A stretch of 35,936 nucleotides of DNA from Verrucomicrobiales bacterium (GTDB lineage: Bacteria; Verrucomicrobiota; Verrucomicrobiia; Limisphaerales; JAQGOY01), in contig JAQGOY010000129.1 of NCBI GenBank assembly GCA_028293375.1, positions 1 through 35,936 of the forward strand. The letters run 5' to 3'. Within the stretch, counting starts at the first letter, position 1, and every line of letters starts with the position of its first letter. The notes under the pieces are model-generated. The model did no database searches. It was not told where the DNA came from and saw only the letters and a program-made list of their open reading frames with translations. The translations under genes and the position numbers were made by a program. Shown here one piece after another: positions 34,747 through 35,936 of this stretch.

Positions 34747-35052
34747 TCACTCTTTTTCAGGCTGTTTCCCCAGGATTTGCCGCAAAGCCTCCACATGATC
34801 GTCGAAGGCCGCGCGGCCTTTGTTGCTCGCCTTAAGATAGGTCCGCGGTTTTCGGTCAACAAAGGTTTTACTAACTACCATGTAACCTGCCTCTTCCAGC
34901 TTTAGCAAATGGGCGCCCAGGTTCCCGTCGGTAACCTGGAGCATTTTTGCCAGCGAGCTAAACTGGATTTCTTCGTCTGACTTCAGCGAAGTCAGCGCCG
35001 ACATGATCCGCAGGCGCACCGGTTGATGTATGATTTCGTTAAGCTCCGGCAC
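34747..35052 (-). CDS. Small winged-helix transcriptional regulator
   Basis: This 101-residue protein is almost entirely a winged helix-turn-helix of the HTH_27/ArsR-like type (PF13601-like): PVRLRIMSALTSLKSDEEIQFSSLAKMLQVTDGNLGAHLLKLEEAG is the three-helix core and KTFVDRKPRTYLKASNKGR the wing. It has no ligand domain or obvious metal-binding cysteines. The start is a GTG at 35052, with AAGGGA four bases before it, and it overlaps the upstream membrane gene by 14 bases. It probably regulates this operon, including the ABC permease and the DUF4097 gene. Confidence 0.9.
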   Translation of the reverse strand: MPELNEIIHQPVRLRIMSALTSLKSDEEIQFSSLAKMLQVTDGNLGAHLLKLEEAGYMVVSKTFVDRKPRTYLKASNKGRAAFDDHVEALRQILGKQPEKE

Positions 35053-35602
35053 GCGGTCCCTTGTATATGATGTAAAGGCCTGAAACTATGAGAGAGCCGC
35101 CTCCTGCACAACCCAGCCACAAGCTTTCGTAACTTCCGGCGAGGAATACCCCTGCCAGGACTAGCAAAGTGACAAGGGCTCCGAGAATAATGTAGAACCG
35201 TCCAAACCACAGGCCTCCGACCACATAGGCAAACATAAACAGGGTTACGATGTAAGCGCCGAAATGGCGGGCATTAAATGGGGACAGGAGGAATGCCCAC
35301 ACTGCGCCAAATACCATCAGGATAAGAAAAAACAGAAAAACTCTGGGATCGTGCCTTGATTTGATGGCCGACATTCGGACTGAAATTCTCCAGGTAATGA
35401 TGCCGCCCAGCAGATCCAGGATCATCCAACCCAAACCGGCGCTGGCCGGGAGGAACTGATTTATTGCGAACCCCACTACCCAGATAACACCCCAGGTTAT
35501 CAGAATAGGCCCTCCGATCCGTGCAGCGGTCATCCGCGTCAACTCATTGGTGGCCTGGATTGCCTCCAGACTTTTACTGGCTTCTTCCTTTGAAATCTCC
35601 AT
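35039..35602 (-). CDS. Six-helix membrane protein of unknown function
   Basis: This 187-residue protein starts at the ATG at 35602, preceded by GGGAGGA; a longer frame would run into the permease gene. After a 25-residue soluble start (EISKEEASKSLEAIQATNEL) it has about six membrane helices. The segment TAARIGGPILITWGVIWVVG is the first helix. No family is recognised. It lies two bases after the permease stop and overlaps the regulator start, so the three genes are one unit. It may belong to the same transporter or be a target of the regulator. Confidence 0.85.
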   Translation of the reverse strand: MEISKEEASKSLEAIQATNELTRMTAARIGGPILITWGVIWVVGFAINQFLPASAGLGWMILDLLGGIITWRISVRMSAIKSRHDPRVFLFFLILMVFGAVWAFLLSPFNARHFGAYIVTLFMFAYVVGGLWFGRFYIILGALVTLLVLAGVFLAGSYESLWLGCAGGGSLIVSGLYIIYKGPRAGA

Positions 35603-35604
35603 GG

Positions 35605-35936
35605 CTATTTGTCCTCCCATCGAAATTTCCACACAGTAATAAACCAAAACAAAACAGTATACCCCAGCATCACTGTCAGCGGCATCAGAATCGATTCAAA
35701 ACCCAATCCCCGCCACGTTGTCCCATCAAATCCGTCCACTGCCCAGCGCGTCGGGATGAACAATGTTATTTTTTGCAACCATTCCGGGAAGATGAACGAA
35801 GGCACCCACGCGCCTCCCAACATCACCAGCATCAACACAACAAAGATGGAAATGCCCTTTGTCGCCTCCGGGCTTTTTCCGATCGCCGCCAGCAACAACC
35901 CCACGCTTGCTGCAAAGAGCGCGAAGGCAATATTGC
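35605..35936 (-). CDS. ABC-2 type transporter permease, C-terminal part
   Basis: The gene is cut by the window edge; 110 residues of its C-terminal part are seen. In-frame sequence continues upstream to the edge (FALFAASVG precedes the internal GTG), so that codon is not the start. Helices and the segment LFIPTRWAVDGFDG are characteristic of ABC-2 permeases of the DrrB/NatB type, where this Pro-x-x-x-Ala region precedes the last helix. The ATPase partner is expected just outside the window. It is upstream of the six-helix protein and the regulator. Confidence 0.88.
   Translation of the reverse strand, partial: NIAFALFAASVGLLLAAIGKSPEATKGISIFVVLMLVMLGGAWVPSFIFPEWLQKITLFIPTRWAVDGFDGTTWRGLGFESILMPLTVMLGYTVLFWFITVWKFRWEDK
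35612..35618 (-). promoter_or_regulatory. Shine-Dalgarno sequence that sets the six-helix protein start
   Basis: GGGAGGA on the minus strand ends nine bases before the ATG at 35602 and lies within the last codons of the permease gene. It supports the 187-residue form over the longer frame. Confidence 0.65.

Overview
The window is a gene-dense bacterial chromosome segment of roughly 50% GC with no rRNA, tRNA, CRISPR array, phage or insertion sequence that I can see. The mix points to Verrucomicrobiota, perhaps a soil or freshwater Pedosphaera-like lineage. The clues are a planctomycete-type cytochrome/DUF1592 protein paired with a Tat-exported DUF1552 protein, an SGNH hydrolase fused to DUF1080, a DUF4159 protein and a Gld-like ABC module with a DUF4340 protein. 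This placement is inference from gene content only. No gene-free stretch exceeds about 200 bases.

Region 1 (1-7.2 kb): a tripartite RND efflux operon on the minus strand (pump, adaptor, outer-membrane lipoprotein channel, linked by ATGA overlaps). It may run into a molybdopterin oxidoreductase gene cut by the window edge. A divergent LysR regulator is separated from the pump by an intergenic region with a clear T-N11-A inverted repeat.

Region 2 (7.2-10.5 kb): a conserved protein of unknown function, then an operon of an eight-haem c-type cytochrome and a small four-helix membrane protein with a His-Ala-His motif.

Region 3 (10.5-15.7 kb): three palindromic boxes precede a three-gene plus-strand operon (SGNH-DUF1080 enzyme, DUF1592-family cytochrome, DUF1552 Tat protein), probably an exported degradative or oxidative system.

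Region 4 (15.7-26.1 kb): a tightly packed minus-strand operon of ABC ATPase, ABC permease, GldG-like protein, DUF4340 protein and a 1005-residue AsmA-like protein. Upstream are an HtrA/DegP-like protease with a Glu in the usual catalytic Asp position and a divergent DUF4159 protein. This is the best candidate in the window for a little-described multi-gene system, probably working at the cell envelope.

Region 5 (26.1-33.5 kb): mostly housekeeping genes: mfd, pyrF, a YfcE-like phosphoesterase, a DUF6580-like membrane protein, an RluA-type pseudouridine synthase and an orphan MalK-type ABC ATPase.

Region 6 (33.6-35.9 kb): a minus-strand group of a truncated ABC-2 permease, a six-helix membrane protein, a small winged-helix regulator and an exported DUF4097 protein with a strict 18-residue repeat, closed by a strong intrinsic terminator.
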